Shown piece after piece: positions 47,413 through 56,791 of a stretch of DNA of 60,762 nucleotides. Source of the DNA: Shewanella hafniensis (GTDB lineage: Bacteria > Pseudomonadota > Gammaproteobacteria > Enterobacterales > Shewanellaceae). Every line of letters begins with the position of its first letter. Position 1 is the first letter of the stretch. The translations under genes and the position numbers were made by a program. Below the pieces are notes generated by a model. The model had not been told where the DNA came from. It was given only the letters and a program-made list of their open reading frames with translations, and did not search any database. The stretch is from assembly GCF_019655335.1 (NCBI RefSeq), contig NZ_BPFD01000020.1, forward strand, positions 1 through 60,762, given 5' to 3'.

Positions 47413-48279
47413 TTAGACGGAGATTTCCAGCAGCCCAACCTCATGCGCAAATCCACCAACCATAACGTTGAGAATATCCTGCTCCTTCGACGTAACTGAC
47501 GCCGTAATTATTGAAATACAGTCCATTGCCCTGCCCTGCTCGAAAGTAAAACGACTCGTATATTCACCAGCAAGGTGCTTGGTTAGATAACATGCTAATG
47601 CTCCACTAGCACTCCCCGTAGCGGACTCTTCTGGAATACCAAACAAAGGAGCAAAATTCCGACAACTCGCTGTCAACCCGCTGTTTTCATCACATAATTC
47701 AAAAGCATGAATACCAATAACATCATGTTTTTTACAGAAGTCACTGAGCAAACTTTCATTCACCTGGATTCTATCTAGATATCCACATGGCACTGGAACA
47801 ATAATATCAGGCAAGCCTGTTGAAATAACCTCAATAGGTAACTGAGTTGACTCTAGTACTGCCGGATCAATGCCAATTAACTCTGATATTGCCTCGTAAC
47901 TAAACATCCCAAGGTATTCAGGTAACTTCAGCTCCATCACTATATTGCCATTAGACTCTATAGTTACGGTAAGTAAACCCGCTTTAGTCCTTTGCACATA
48001 TTGCCCTTCAGCTACCATCCCTTTTTGATGCATTGTTGAAAATGCCGCTAATGTTGCGTGACCACAGAAATCAACTTCACCCGTTATGGTAAAAAAAGAC
48101 AACTCAAAGTCGACTTCGTCATCTTGAGAAACAAAGGCAGTTTCTGAATAACCAACGGCTTGTGCTATTGCTAATTTTGCTTCGTTAGACAGATTGTCGG
48201 CGTTCAACACTACGCCAGCAGGGTTTCCTCCGCTTCCATTGGCAGTAAAGGAATTAACCAAATAAGCTTCAACTTTCAT
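47413..48279 (-). CDS. PhzF family isomerase-like protein
   Basis: The 288-residue protein has the two-lobed diaminopimelate-epimerase-like fold of the PhzF family, with GNPAGVVL near the N-terminus, the catalytic glutamate region VGYSETAFV, and EVDFCGHATLAA and GSASGALACYL glycine motifs. PhzF itself isomerises a phenazine precursor, but no phenazine genes are here, so the true substrate is unknown. The start is the ATG at 48279. It is monocistronic with no clear terminator. Confidence 0.85.
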   Translation of the reverse strand: MKVEAYLVNSFTANGSGGNPAGVVLNADNLSNEAKLAIAQAVGYSETAFVSQDDEVDFELSFFTITGEVDFCGHATLAAFSTMHQKGMVAEGQYVQRTKAGLLTVTIESNGNIVMELKLPEYLGMFSYEAISELIGIDPAVLESTQLPIEVISTGLPDIIVPVPCGYLDRIQVNESLLSDFCKKHDVIGIHAFELCDENSGLTASCRNFAPLFGIPEESATGSASGALACYLTKHLAGEYTSRFTFEQGRAMDCISIITASVTSKEQDILNVMVGGFAHEVGLLEISV

Positions 48280-48499
48280 CAATATCAATTTCTCCGTATA
48301 CCGTCTTAGTATTTATGCGTTGCGCTGATAGCAGGGTATAAATCGCGTGTTGACTCAATCTCAACTATGGCCGTTGCCACGTCCATGCTAACTGATGTTA
48401 ATGAGCTATAGAAACTTGCTTTTGGGGGATAGCTGTTTCATGCGGCTTTGAGCGTAATCATTTGATATCGTTTTTGCTTTTTTATTCACTCTGGCTCAC

Positions 48500-48637
48500 C
48501 TAGAGTGATTCACGGGCACGATTTAACGCATTAATGTCAATGGTTTCTACTTCGAAACAAAACTGGTAGCCTTTGTTTTTGTAAGCAATGTCTTTGCTAT
48601 AGAGCCTGTTTAATGCAGAACAAATGCTCCATTGCGA
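48500..48637 (-). pseudogene. possible gene remnant in the phzF-mocR gap
   Basis: A 45-codon frame without a start codon, bounded by stops, reads like a protein C-terminus (LYSKDIAYKNKGYQF; EVETIDINALNRARESL). I do not recognise the family. The 48289-48739 gap otherwise contains no gene. Confidence 0.25.
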
Positions 48638-48739
48638 CTATGTGACGCATAGTTTTCAACTAAGCTCCACTTTCGCGACCACTTCAGTTTATTTCTCCAT
48701 AATAAAATCAAGCCATTTCTATAACTCTCTCACGTACAA

Positions 48740-50116
48740 TTAGCATTGCCCTAAAATATCTTTGAAGCGAGAAACTAAGGTTCGACATTCTTCTTCAGTA
48801 CTAATATTGGTGAAACTTAAAATTAAGCTTGGGTGAACGGGTCTTGATGACCATTGCGATAACCCTTGAGCAAATAACCCTGCCTTCATCATCTTGTTGG
48901 CCAGCTCTGCATCATCAATATTGGGGTCGATCAACTTTACCATCATATACATTCCACCCGGTTGTGGTTCAATCGATACCTTATCGCCTAACACTTGTTT
49001 AAAGATTCTGGCGGTTAATTCTCTGCGCTCTCTATATAGATTTTTCATCCGTTGAATATGCCGGGAAAGATGGCCTTCCTGCATAAAAGCCAACACGCAA
49101 GCTTGGATAAGCCCTGAAACATTGCCGGCATACAGTTCAGAGCATTGCTCGAACGCTGACACTTTGCTTTTGGGCACCACTATATAAGCCATTCGCAAAC
49201 TGGGGAAAAGCACCTTACTGAAGGTGCCTGAATAAATAACCCTATCAAAGTTGTCCAAACTTTTTAACGCCGGTAGCGGCTGACCTGTATGGCGATACTC
49301 ACCGTCATAATCATCTTCAATAATCCAACTTTGGTTAGTCTCTGCCCAACTGAGTAATTCCTGTCGACGCTGGAGCGATAAGGACACGCAAGTTGGACTC
49401 TGGTGAGCTGGGGTCACAATCACCGCGTCCGCTTGGGTGTTGGGCGGTAAATTTATGCCTTCTTTATCGACAACGATTGGCACAATATTAAGGTTCTGAT
49501 TCGCTAAGATTTTCCGAGTCAGTGGGTAACCGGGATCTTCTACGGCGACATTGGCTTGTGGCGTTAGCAGCACATGGGCTATCCAGTTAATGGAATGGAC
49601 ATATCCAGAGGTGATAAACACTTGGGTGGGCTCACATTTTACCCCTCGGGAAAGCTGTAAATACTGCGCTATGGCTATCCTGAGTTGCGGGCTACCATAA
49701 ACAGAAGGATAAATCAGATCATCCATCTGGATGTTACGGGCGCATCTTGCCGCCATTCTTGACCAAGCTTGCCTTGGAAAGGCATCTAACGCTGGAATAC
49801 CTAGCTGAAAGGGAAGTACAACAGAAGTTTCTATTTCAGTGTGGAAACCGGGCTGGCGAGTGTTTAGCTGAATGGTTTGGACCTTAGCTAGCTCGAAAAA
49901 ATGTCGACTGACCACAGTACCAGCTTGGCCTTTAGACTCAATGTAGCCTTCTGCTTTTAAGATGGCATAACCTTCCTCTACCGTTCCGCGTGCGACACCC
50001 ATTTCCTTGGCAAGGGTACGAGCAGAGGGGAGCCGCTCACCGGACTTGAGTATCCCTTGCAAAATCGCAGTATGAATGCGTTGATAGACTTGCTTATAGG
50101 CCAAGACTTTAGTCAT
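48740..50116 (-). CDS. MocR-family regulator (GntR helix-turn-helix fused to aminotransferase-like domain)
   Basis: The product of 458 residues begins with a GntR winged helix (GERLPSARTLAKEMGVARGTVEEGY, cited as pattern) in the first 70 residues and continues into a class I aminotransferase-like domain (about 110-455) with the PLP-binding YSGTFSKVLFPSLRM lysine. MocR proteins such as PdxR bind PLP or its adducts. It is divergent from the flavin reductase gene, and an inverted repeat in the shared control region may be its target. The chosen start has AGGA directly upstream; a longer frame starts 16 codons earlier. Confidence 0.88.
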   Translation of the reverse strand: MTKVLAYKQVYQRIHTAILQGILKSGERLPSARTLAKEMGVARGTVEEGYAILKAEGYIESKGQAGTVVSRHFFELAKVQTIQLNTRQPGFHTEIETSVVLPFQLGIPALDAFPRQAWSRMAARCARNIQMDDLIYPSVYGSPQLRIAIAQYLQLSRGVKCEPTQVFITSGYVHSINWIAHVLLTPQANVAVEDPGYPLTRKILANQNLNIVPIVVDKEGINLPPNTQADAVIVTPAHQSPTCVSLSLQRRQELLSWAETNQSWIIEDDYDGEYRHTGQPLPALKSLDNFDRVIYSGTFSKVLFPSLRMAYIVVPKSKVSAFEQCSELYAGNVSGLIQACVLAFMQEGHLSRHIQRMKNLYRERRELTARIFKQVLGDKVSIEPQPGGMYMMVKLIDPNIDDAELANKMMKAGLFAQGLSQWSSRPVHPSLILSFTNISTEEECRTLVSRFKDILGQC

Positions 50117-50186
50117 TCCTCTGCTCCTAGAACTCAGTAGTAAGCGACACACACCTGCGAACATGGTCCACTAAAAAAATAACTTT

Positions 50187-50207
50187 ATGGCTCTTATTAT
50201 GAGCCAT
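50187..50207. promoter_or_regulatory. inverted repeat between the MocR and reductase genes
   Basis: ATGGCTC-TTATTAT-GAGCCAT is a perfect palindrome with a 7-base spacer, placed midway in the divergent promoter region. Confidence 0.55.
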
Positions 50208-50277
50208 GGGTATTTGTATCATATCGGCGTATTGGGGAAAACTGAAACATGATAATGCTTATCTGTAGAGAGAAAAT

Positions 50278-50886
50278 ATGAAGATTTTAGTGATTAACTG
50301 CAGTCCGCAACAGCTAGCGTCCTCGACCTATAGTGTGGCGCAAGCCATGATTGACCAACTCACTGATTTACATGAACTCAATATCGATATGCTCGATGCC
50401 ACAGGACTGCCACACATCGACAGTGATTATGCTAACTCACTCTGCGCGGCTGACAATGCTCATGATCTTAACAAGGGCAGCTTAGTCATTTCGGATCGAT
50501 TAATCCGCTCACTTGAGAGGGCTGACCTGGTGATCATAGCTTCTCCTATGCATAACTACTCCGTACCTTCCTGTCTTAAAAGTTGGCTAGACCACGTGGT
50601 TCGAGCCGGCAAGACCTTCAATATTACCGCCACCGGAAAGCAAGCATTATTGGCCGATAAGCCGGTTTATGTTTTAGTCTCGTCGGGCGGGGTGCTTTCT
50701 GGTGAAGCCGCCTACCAACCCGATTTCTTTACCCCCTATATCAAAGCGATCTTGGCCACCATTGGTCTCAATAGTGTCTTATTTTTCACGATTGAAGGCA
50801 CAGCAAATCACACTGACTTAGTACAACAAAAAATCGCAGATGTTCAACGTCGAGTATGTGAGCATTTAGCGACCGCCTTAACTTAA
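50278..50886 (+). CDS. FMN-dependent NADH-azoreductase/quinone reductase-like flavoprotein
   Basis: The 202-residue flavodoxin-fold protein resembles AzoR: VINCSPQQLASSTYSVAQ at the FMN phosphate loop, SPMHNYSVPSCLKSWLDHV for the dimer and flavin contact, and SSGG near residue 142. Members reduce quinones and azo compounds with two electrons from NAD(P)H. It is the first gene of a probable transcript reading into the thioredoxin-fold and ScsB-like genes (gap of about 100 bases). Confidence 0.82.
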   Translation: MKILVINCSPQQLASSTYSVAQAMIDQLTDLHELNIDMLDATGLPHIDSDYANSLCAADNAHDLNKGSLVISDRLIRSLERADLVIIASPMHNYSVPSCLKSWLDHVVRAGKTFNITATGKQALLADKPVYVLVSSGGVLSGEAAYQPDFFTPYIKAILATIGLNSVLFFTIEGTANHTDLVQQKIADVQRRVCEHLATALT

Positions 50887-50988
50887 TCAACTGTCTCTAC
50901 GGCCATTTAATTCATGACCTTTTGGCCCTGGGACACTCAGGCTAATAGGTATCTTACGCTTTCAGTAAAAAATGATAGGAAAATTATT

Positions 50989-52056
50989 ATGACAACCGGC
51001 TTTAATACCTTGTTAAAAACACCATTGATCGCATTGTTATGTTTATTTACCTTGGCTCAAGTGGCCCATGGCGCAGACGACGATTATTCGGCCGAGGGTG
51101 AACGAAGAGCTAAAGCAGCTGGGGAGTCCTTGGTTGGCACACCAGCCCCTCAGATGAAGATGACAACCATTGATGGTAAGGCGATTGATCTTGCTGATTT
51201 GTATGGTAAGAAGCCGGTTTATATTAAGTTCTGGGCAACCTGGTGTGTCCCGTGCCGTGAACAAATGCCGAGCTTTGAAGATATCTATAAAAAGTACGGT
51301 GACAAGGTTCAAGTCATTGCGGTGAACACAGGTATCAGCGATAACATAAAATCTGTCACTGCATTTAGTAAAAAAATGGGCTTGACCATGCCCATTACTA
51401 TTGATGATGGCAAGCTAGCACGTGCGTTCCACTTACGTGTTACCCCTCAACATTTATTGATTGATAAAAATGGTAAATTTGCTTATTTCGGTCATAAGGA
51501 TGATAAAGAGTTCCATCAGGCTTTGGATAGAGTAGTCGCTGAAAAAGCGACAGGTAAACCTTTACATAATCCGACCTTTGTAGCGAAAGATTCAGGTTAT
51601 AACTTGGGCGATACAGTGCCTGATCTCGCTTTTTCTACCATTGACGAAAAGCCGCTTAATATTCAATTTAATACCGCCAGCAGTAAAAAAGTGGTCGCGG
51701 TGTTCTTTGGCCCTTGGTGTGAGTGGTATTTGGAAACAACAGAGCCTAAGACGTCACAGGCCTGTACTCGGGTGCGTGAGCTGTTGGAGAAAAAATCGCA
51801 AGCATCCACAGTGCAATGGGTAACGGTTTCGACCAACTTATGGTCATCAGTTGCTGAGCTTAAGGATTATCGTAAGAGTTATGACACGACTATGCCAATC
51901 GTGTTTGATCGCGATGGTGAGTTGTTCAAGCAATTTGGTGTTAACCAAGTACCAAGCATTAGTTTAATCGACGCTGACGGTAAGGTTATCCTAAAATCCT
52001 CGATTCAAGATGATGATTTTGATGCCGTTTTACACACGATTTCAGCATTAAAATAA
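50989..52056 (+). CDS. exported protein with two TlpA/redoxin-like domains
   Basis: The 355-residue protein has a signal peptide (to about residue 28, HGADD) and two thioredoxin-fold domains. The first (about 45-190) has a standard WCVPC active site (Cys86, Cys89). The second (about 205-355) starts similarly but reads GPWCEWY: Cys244 remains and the second active-site position is Tyr247; another cysteine lies at 259. So only the first domain has a CXXC. It is 29 bases upstream of the ScsB-like gene, its likely electron donor. Confidence 0.82.
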   Translation: MTTGFNTLLKTPLIALLCLFTLAQVAHGADDDYSAEGERRAKAAGESLVGTPAPQMKMTTIDGKAIDLADLYGKKPVYIKFWATWCVPCREQMPSFEDIYKKYGDKVQVIAVNTGISDNIKSVTAFSKKMGLTMPITIDDGKLARAFHLRVTPQHLLIDKNGKFAYFGHKDDKEFHQALDRVVAEKATGKPLHNPTFVAKDSGYNLGDTVPDLAFSTIDEKPLNIQFNTASSKKVVAVFFGPWCEWYLETTEPKTSQACTRVRELLEKKSQASTVQWVTVSTNLWSSVAELKDYRKSYDTTMPIVFDRDGELFKQFGVNQVPSISLIDADGKVILKSSIQDDDFDAVLHTISALK

Positions 52057-52085
52057 CCCCTTCATCTTGATAATAAAGGCGTGAC

Positions 52086-54146
52086 ATGAAACGTTTAGCT
52101 CAGTTTATAACAGGATTTATTATCCTAATATGTTCGTTGCAAGTTATGGCCAATGAGCTAAGTCAGTCTCAGCGCCTAATTTCTATTTCCATGATGATGG
52201 AGTCTGACAAGCCTGCAGCTGGAACCCACGAGCTCGCTATCACCATGACACCTCAAAAAGGCTGGCATGGTTATTGGCAAAATCCCGGTGATGCAGGATT
52301 TCCAACGCGGTTTGATTGGCAGTTGCCCGAAGGCGTGACAATAGGAGAGGTGCAATATCCGGCACCGAGTCAGCTGGTGACCAGTGATATCATGAATTAC
52401 ATTTATCACGGCGAATATACCTTGCTTGCGCCTATCACTATTGATAGCAGCATTGCAGTTGGTACTTCGTTGCCTATCAAGCTCGATATCAGCTATCTAG
52501 TATGTAATCCAACAACCTGCTTGCCAGAACAACAGACAATCGAGCAAGACTTCATAGTCGGGGATGGCAAGGTTGAGCAGAATCATCAGCGGCAATTTAG
52601 CCAATGGCGTCAGCTGCTACCTAGACCATTGGATGCTAAGGGGCAGTTTGCAGTCGAGAACAATACTCTGACGCTGTCTTTACCGCTACCCGGTTCAGTC
52701 GACAGCCGTAATGCCCATATCTATCCCATAATCAATAATACCCTAGTAAACAATGCACAGCAGATCCTGAACCATGAAGGCGATGTGCTGAGTATGCAAA
52801 CGCAAGTGGGTGATGAATTAGCTGATTTATTTCAAGGAGTTTTAGTATTAGAAAATGGTACCGCATTACGCTTTGATGCCCATAAAACTGACCATATCGC
52901 GTTTATTGTACCGCCGATAAATGAAGATAATACCAGCAATCAAAACATCTGGTTGATTGGCATCACGGCTTTTGTGGGCGCAATTCTAGGCGGCTTACTA
53001 CTTAACATCATGCCCTGTGTATTTCCGATCCTGAGCTTAAAGATTTTGAGTCTGTCACATCAAGGCTCGGAAAAAGCGACGAGGATAGGCTCAGTTGCTT
53101 ATACCTTAGGTGCGGTGTTGGTCTGCATTTGCTTAGGTGGCGCTATCTTAGGCCTTAGGGCCTTGGGGCATCAAGTCGGCTGGGCATTCCAGTTGCAAAG
53201 TCCAGCTGTAATTGCCGCATTGATCCTGTTAATGAGCGCGATTGGGTTTAATTTGGCGGGCTTGTTCGAAATAGGGACATTAACCTCAGGTTCTAAATTG
53301 CAAGATCAAAAAGGCCCCATGGGAGATTTCTGGACTGGGGTATTGGCGGCATTCATTGCAACGCCTTGTACCGGGCCCTTTATGGCGACAGCTTTAGGTG
53401 CCGCCTTAGTATTACCAACGACGGTGGCATTGGTAATTTTTGCTGGCTTAGGTTTTGGCATGGCATTACCGTTTCTATTGGTGGGTTTTATTCCGGCATT
53501 ACGTACTCGCTTACCTAAGCCAGGGGCTTGGATGGTCACCGCAAGGCGGATCCTTTCTTTGCCTATGTTTATTACAGTATTAGGCCTAGTGTGGATTTTG
53601 ATGCGCCAATCAAATGATAATTATGTCTTGTCTGTACTTGCAGCAACCATGCTATCCACCTTTGGTCTATGGCTTACTGGTTTGTGGCAACACTCGCAGC
53701 ATAAAGGCCAGTGGTGGCCTGGCCTCTTATTGACGTTACTGCCTTTGTTGGCACTCCTTTATTGGGTTCCACAGGCTGAATCCCATGCACAGGGTGAACA
53801 AAAAGAGGTGGCGGAAGCGCTTGCCTTTAGCCAAGAAAAACTCAATATCTTAGGTGCGCAGCAAGATGTGTTTGTGTATTTTACGGCCGACTGGTGTTTA
53901 ACTTGCAAGGTAAATGAGAAAACATCGATTGAGCGCCAAGAAGTCAAAGCAGCGTTTAAACAACATAATGTCGCGACTATGATTGGCGACTGGACGAACG
54001 GAGATAGTCAGATCACTGCGTTTTTATCACAACATGGGCGTTCTGGAGTACCTTTGTATTTGTGGTATAAAAAAGGCGTAAACAAACCGATTGTTCTACC
54101 TCAAATATTGTCTCAAACAATATTAATTGAACAGGCCAAAGGATAA
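52086..54146 (+). CDS. ScsB/DsbD-like transmembrane thiol-disulfide transporter
   Basis: The 686-residue protein has a signal peptide, a periplasmic N-terminal domain (about 25-290) with two cysteines in VCNPTTCLPE, a central membrane domain of about eight segments (295-560) with the two redox cysteines in NIMPCVFPIL and FIATPCTGPF, and a C-terminal thioredoxin domain with ADWCLTCK (Cys604, Cys607). It would move electrons from cytoplasmic thioredoxin to the periplasm. The large N-terminal domain is ScsB-like rather than the small one of DsbD. The upstream TlpA-like protein is the likely target. Confidence 0.86.
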   Translation: MKRLAQFITGFIILICSLQVMANELSQSQRLISISMMMESDKPAAGTHELAITMTPQKGWHGYWQNPGDAGFPTRFDWQLPEGVTIGEVQYPAPSQLVTSDIMNYIYHGEYTLLAPITIDSSIAVGTSLPIKLDISYLVCNPTTCLPEQQTIEQDFIVGDGKVEQNHQRQFSQWRQLLPRPLDAKGQFAVENNTLTLSLPLPGSVDSRNAHIYPIINNTLVNNAQQILNHEGDVLSMQTQVGDELADLFQGVLVLENGTALRFDAHKTDHIAFIVPPINEDNTSNQNIWLIGITAFVGAILGGLLLNIMPCVFPILSLKILSLSHQGSEKATRIGSVAYTLGAVLVCICLGGAILGLRALGHQVGWAFQLQSPAVIAALILLMSAIGFNLAGLFEIGTLTSGSKLQDQKGPMGDFWTGVLAAFIATPCTGPFMATALGAALVLPTTVALVIFAGLGFGMALPFLLVGFIPALRTRLPKPGAWMVTARRILSLPMFITVLGLVWILMRQSNDNYVLSVLAATMLSTFGLWLTGLWQHSQHKGQWWPGLLLTLLPLLALLYWVPQAESHAQGEQKEVAEALAFSQEKLNILGAQQDVFVYFTADWCLTCKVNEKTSIERQEVKAAFKQHNVATMIGDWTNGDSQITAFLSQHGRSGVPLYLWYKKGVNKPIVLPQILSQTILIEQAKG

Positions 54147-54256
54147 AAGTTTAAATACGACACTGTAATGTCACATTTTAAGCATTAATTTCACCATCTG
54201 CACTTAGTGTTGGCTTTGCTGAATAAATCCTAGCATTAATCAACTTTGACGTAATA

Positions 54257-54285
54257 AGCAGTCCTGATGACTCATTAGGACTGCT
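54257..54285. terminator. possible terminator hairpin after the ScsB-like gene
   Basis: AGCAGTCCT and AGGACTGCT flank an 11-base loop, but no T run follows, so the assignment is weak. Confidence 0.4.
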
Positions 54286-54408
54286 ATCACCTAGATGCCA
54301 TTAAGATATAGAGCGTTGATTACTTGGAATTTACTCTATTCTATCCCTGAATATTAAGGAAGCTACCTCACAAAGATGCACCACCAAACATCCGATCAAT
54401 CACGAGTG

Positions 54409-54861
54409 TCATGGCAGCGCACGTTCCTCACCCCGAAGTTTCTGAGTGAAGTGCATACCACGAGCCAGCAACCCCTGACGAAAATAGAAGCGTTGCGCTA
54501 AGGGCTTATGCAGGCCGGTATCCAAGACAAAGTGATCACATTGACGCTTCACAGCCTCATCACGCACTGCAGCCAACAGTCTTCCTCCCAAGCCGCTGCG
54601 TTGAAGGTCTGGGCTCACGACTAGGTCATCGACGTAGATGAAACGTCCGTAGATCAGGTTTTCCAGCTCGCGGTAACCCGCCAAGCCGACGATGTGAGCA
54701 CCGTCCCACGCTGCGAGCAAACGGTAATCTTGCTCGGCCTGACGCGCCAATTGCGCGACATAGACAGCTGAAGAGGTGATATGCGGCCGCAAGATACGCA
54801 TTAGGTCAAAACTGGCCCCAAAGGCCTCTTTGCTATCAAGGTGTTGAAGTGTGTAAGTCAT
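54409..54861 (-). CDS. GNAT-family N-acetyltransferase
   Basis: The 150-residue protein has the GNAT fold: IYVDDLVVSPDLQRSGLGGRLL holds the acetyl-CoA pyrophosphate motif (Q/RxxGxG), and the C-terminal LAQRFYFRQGL is typical. The substrate is unknown. Base use appears richer in G/C than its neighbours. It stands alone and is convergent with the ScsB-like gene. Confidence 0.85.
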   Translation of the reverse strand: MTYTLQHLDSKEAFGASFDLMRILRPHITSSAVYVAQLARQAEQDYRLLAAWDGAHIVGLAGYRELENLIYGRFIYVDDLVVSPDLQRSGLGGRLLAAVRDEAVKRQCDHFVLDTGLHKPLAQRFYFRQGLLARGMHFTQKLRGEERALP

Positions 54862-55052
54862 GCCCGTTTTCGGCTAAAAAGTGATGGTCAACTTTAAAGC
54901 CGCAATGACTTAAGCTACAGGGCCAAAAAGTGCATAAATGACTAGGCCATGAATGCTCCATTCAAATAATACCGCTGAAGTGATCAATAAAAATGGTGCC
55001 AACTTTATAGAGCTATGTGGATAACACTGTCAACGGTATGGGTTCAGCTAAA

Positions 55053-55658
55053 CTACTCATGCCCCCAAGGTTTTGGCGGTAATGCGACGGGTTGAGTGAG
55101 ATCAAAATCGACTTTGAAATCGCGGTTTTCGCGCGTGAGTTGATAGCTAAACGTCGTTGGGGTGATTTCCATGTGCCACACATTCGTGATCGACTGGATT
55201 AGCCCATTCTTAACGAAGTTATCGATAGATTCCCGATCAATGGGGAACGATTGTTTCAACACTGTCCCGTCATTCATGGTATCGCCGCCATACATAGTCA
55301 CAGCATCTTCGCTGCCATCTTGATGGCGATGGTCGTGTTTCAACTTAAGCCCTTGCTGCGTTTTAGTTAGCACCCAAGTACGTGAATGGTCATCACCCAC
55401 ATGGAACGGGATCTTAAGCTCAGTGTCGCTGCATTCGCGCACGTGCATAACTAAAGACTTACCGCTAAAGGCCGAGTCCGCAGTGTCACCCGAAACTACT
55501 TTGCCCGCAAAGGCTTGGCCACAATGGGCGGCGATTTGCGCGAAGAAAGTATGCTGCGTTTCAGTGTATAAGGGCTCAGCTTGAGCCGCTATGGATGGTA
55601 AGGCAATCGAAGACAAACTGGTGAGCACAAGGCTCTGTAGGGCAATTTTAGATTTCAT
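55053..55658 (-). CDS. secreted hypothetical protein
   Basis: The 201-residue protein has a signal peptide (about 25 residues, ending near IAAQA). The mature part has two cysteines (AHCGQAF; RECSD) and a His-rich stretch (LKHDHRHQDGSED), with DDHSRTWVL nearby. Similar secreted proteins occur in Shewanella and relatives; I know no function. It has a GGAGAAC box, and lies 93 bases downstream of the acyltransferase gene on the same strand. Confidence 0.7.
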   Translation of the reverse strand: MKSKIALQSLVLTSLSSIALPSIAAQAEPLYTETQHTFFAQIAAHCGQAFAGKVVSGDTADSAFSGKSLVMHVRECSDTELKIPFHVGDDHSRTWVLTKTQQGLKLKHDHRHQDGSEDAVTMYGGDTMNDGTVLKQSFPIDRESIDNFVKNGLIQSITNVWHMEITPTTFSYQLTRENRDFKVDFDLTQPVALPPKPWGHE

Positions 55659-55751
55659 CTTGTTCTCCATTTTTAGATGAAAAACACCCTAACACTAGGA
55701 AATAAATTCAAACTGAATTTCACCTAGTGTTAGTGATGATAAGCCAAGTGA

Positions 55752-56789
55752 TTACCAGCCGATGTAAGTACGTGAACGGTTACCGAGACGCTTCTTGATA
55801 AAGCGAGCCGTGATAATACTTCCCACCATCAGGAAGATAAAAATCCCCGCAGAGAAGAGCACGCTAGTGACCCAAGATCCCGGCGGTAAACGGTAACGCA
55901 TTAAGGTCGCAGTGGCGTTAAACATCATGTCGAACAGCGGATGAATAAAGAAAATTGCAAAACTCATCTCAGCCACTTCCACTAACCAAGGCAATCGACT
56001 GCGCCCCGACAACCATTCGCAAAAGTTCAGCACTAACACACATAAACAGAGTTTTTGAATAAACTGCCAATCGATACCGTTATATTCAAACGGTGCCTTA
56101 TGGTAATTACCAATATGCTGCACTATGTAAGTTTGCTCAACTAAGCTCACCACTAAAAAAATCATCGCGAGGGCAGTAAAGATAGATCCAAAGCGCGTCA
56201 CAATATGTTCATCTTGTGAATATAAAATACCAATCAAATAGAAAGGCATAAAATACACCACTGAGTGGATGAAATTAACGTTGCCTATGGGTCTATGCAG
56301 CAGAATAGCCACCACACAACTCAGTACAAATAGCGTCCAGCGCATCTGCTGTGAGCAACGGATAAACCATAAAAATATCGGCGAGAATAAAAATACCGCC
56401 ATGATGAATGGAATATACCAATGCGGATACAGGATATAACCGTTACGTACCGTATAAAAAATACTCAGCAAGAGCTTATCGAGCGACTGGTGCTCCATAA
56501 AAATCCAGCGCAAACACAAACAGAATAAACCGATCAAAGAGACGACTAAAAAAGGATAAAGTACGTTCTGTACTTTGTTCTTCATAAACTTACTGTAGTC
56601 GAAATCCTTATAAAAAATACGATGGAAAAAGTACCCTGAGATAAACACAAACAAAGCCGTGCCACCGCGCAATAGGTTTTCCAGCAACAGCGGGAAACCT
56701 TCTCCAGAGTTGTAAATACTGTGGCCAAGTACGATAAAGATAATCGCAATACCACGCATATAGGTAAATTCGAGCTGATTTTTTCTCAT
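55752..56789 (-). CDS. acyltransferase family 3 membrane protein
   Basis: The 345-residue protein has about ten membrane segments and features of acyltransferase family 3, such as YMRGIAIIFIVLGHSIYNSG with the catalytic-type histidine, ISGYFFHRI and the C-terminal SFAIFFIHPLFD. Members O-acylate surface sugars, peptidoglycan or lipids. It starts two bases past the stop of the upstream secreted HExxH gene, so the two are probably translated as a pair. Confidence 0.86.
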   Translation of the reverse strand: MRKNQLEFTYMRGIAIIFIVLGHSIYNSGEGFPLLLENLLRGGTALFVFISGYFFHRIFYKDFDYSKFMKNKVQNVLYPFLVVSLIGLFCLCLRWIFMEHQSLDKLLLSIFYTVRNGYILYPHWYIPFIMAVFLFSPIFLWFIRCSQQMRWTLFVLSCVVAILLHRPIGNVNFIHSVVYFMPFYLIGILYSQDEHIVTRFGSIFTALAMIFLVVSLVEQTYIVQHIGNYHKAPFEYNGIDWQFIQKLCLCVLVLNFCEWLSGRSRLPWLVEVAEMSFAIFFIHPLFDMMFNATATLMRYRLPPGSWVTSVLFSAGIFIFLMVGSIITARFIKKRLGNRSRTYIGW

Positions 56790-56791
56790 TA

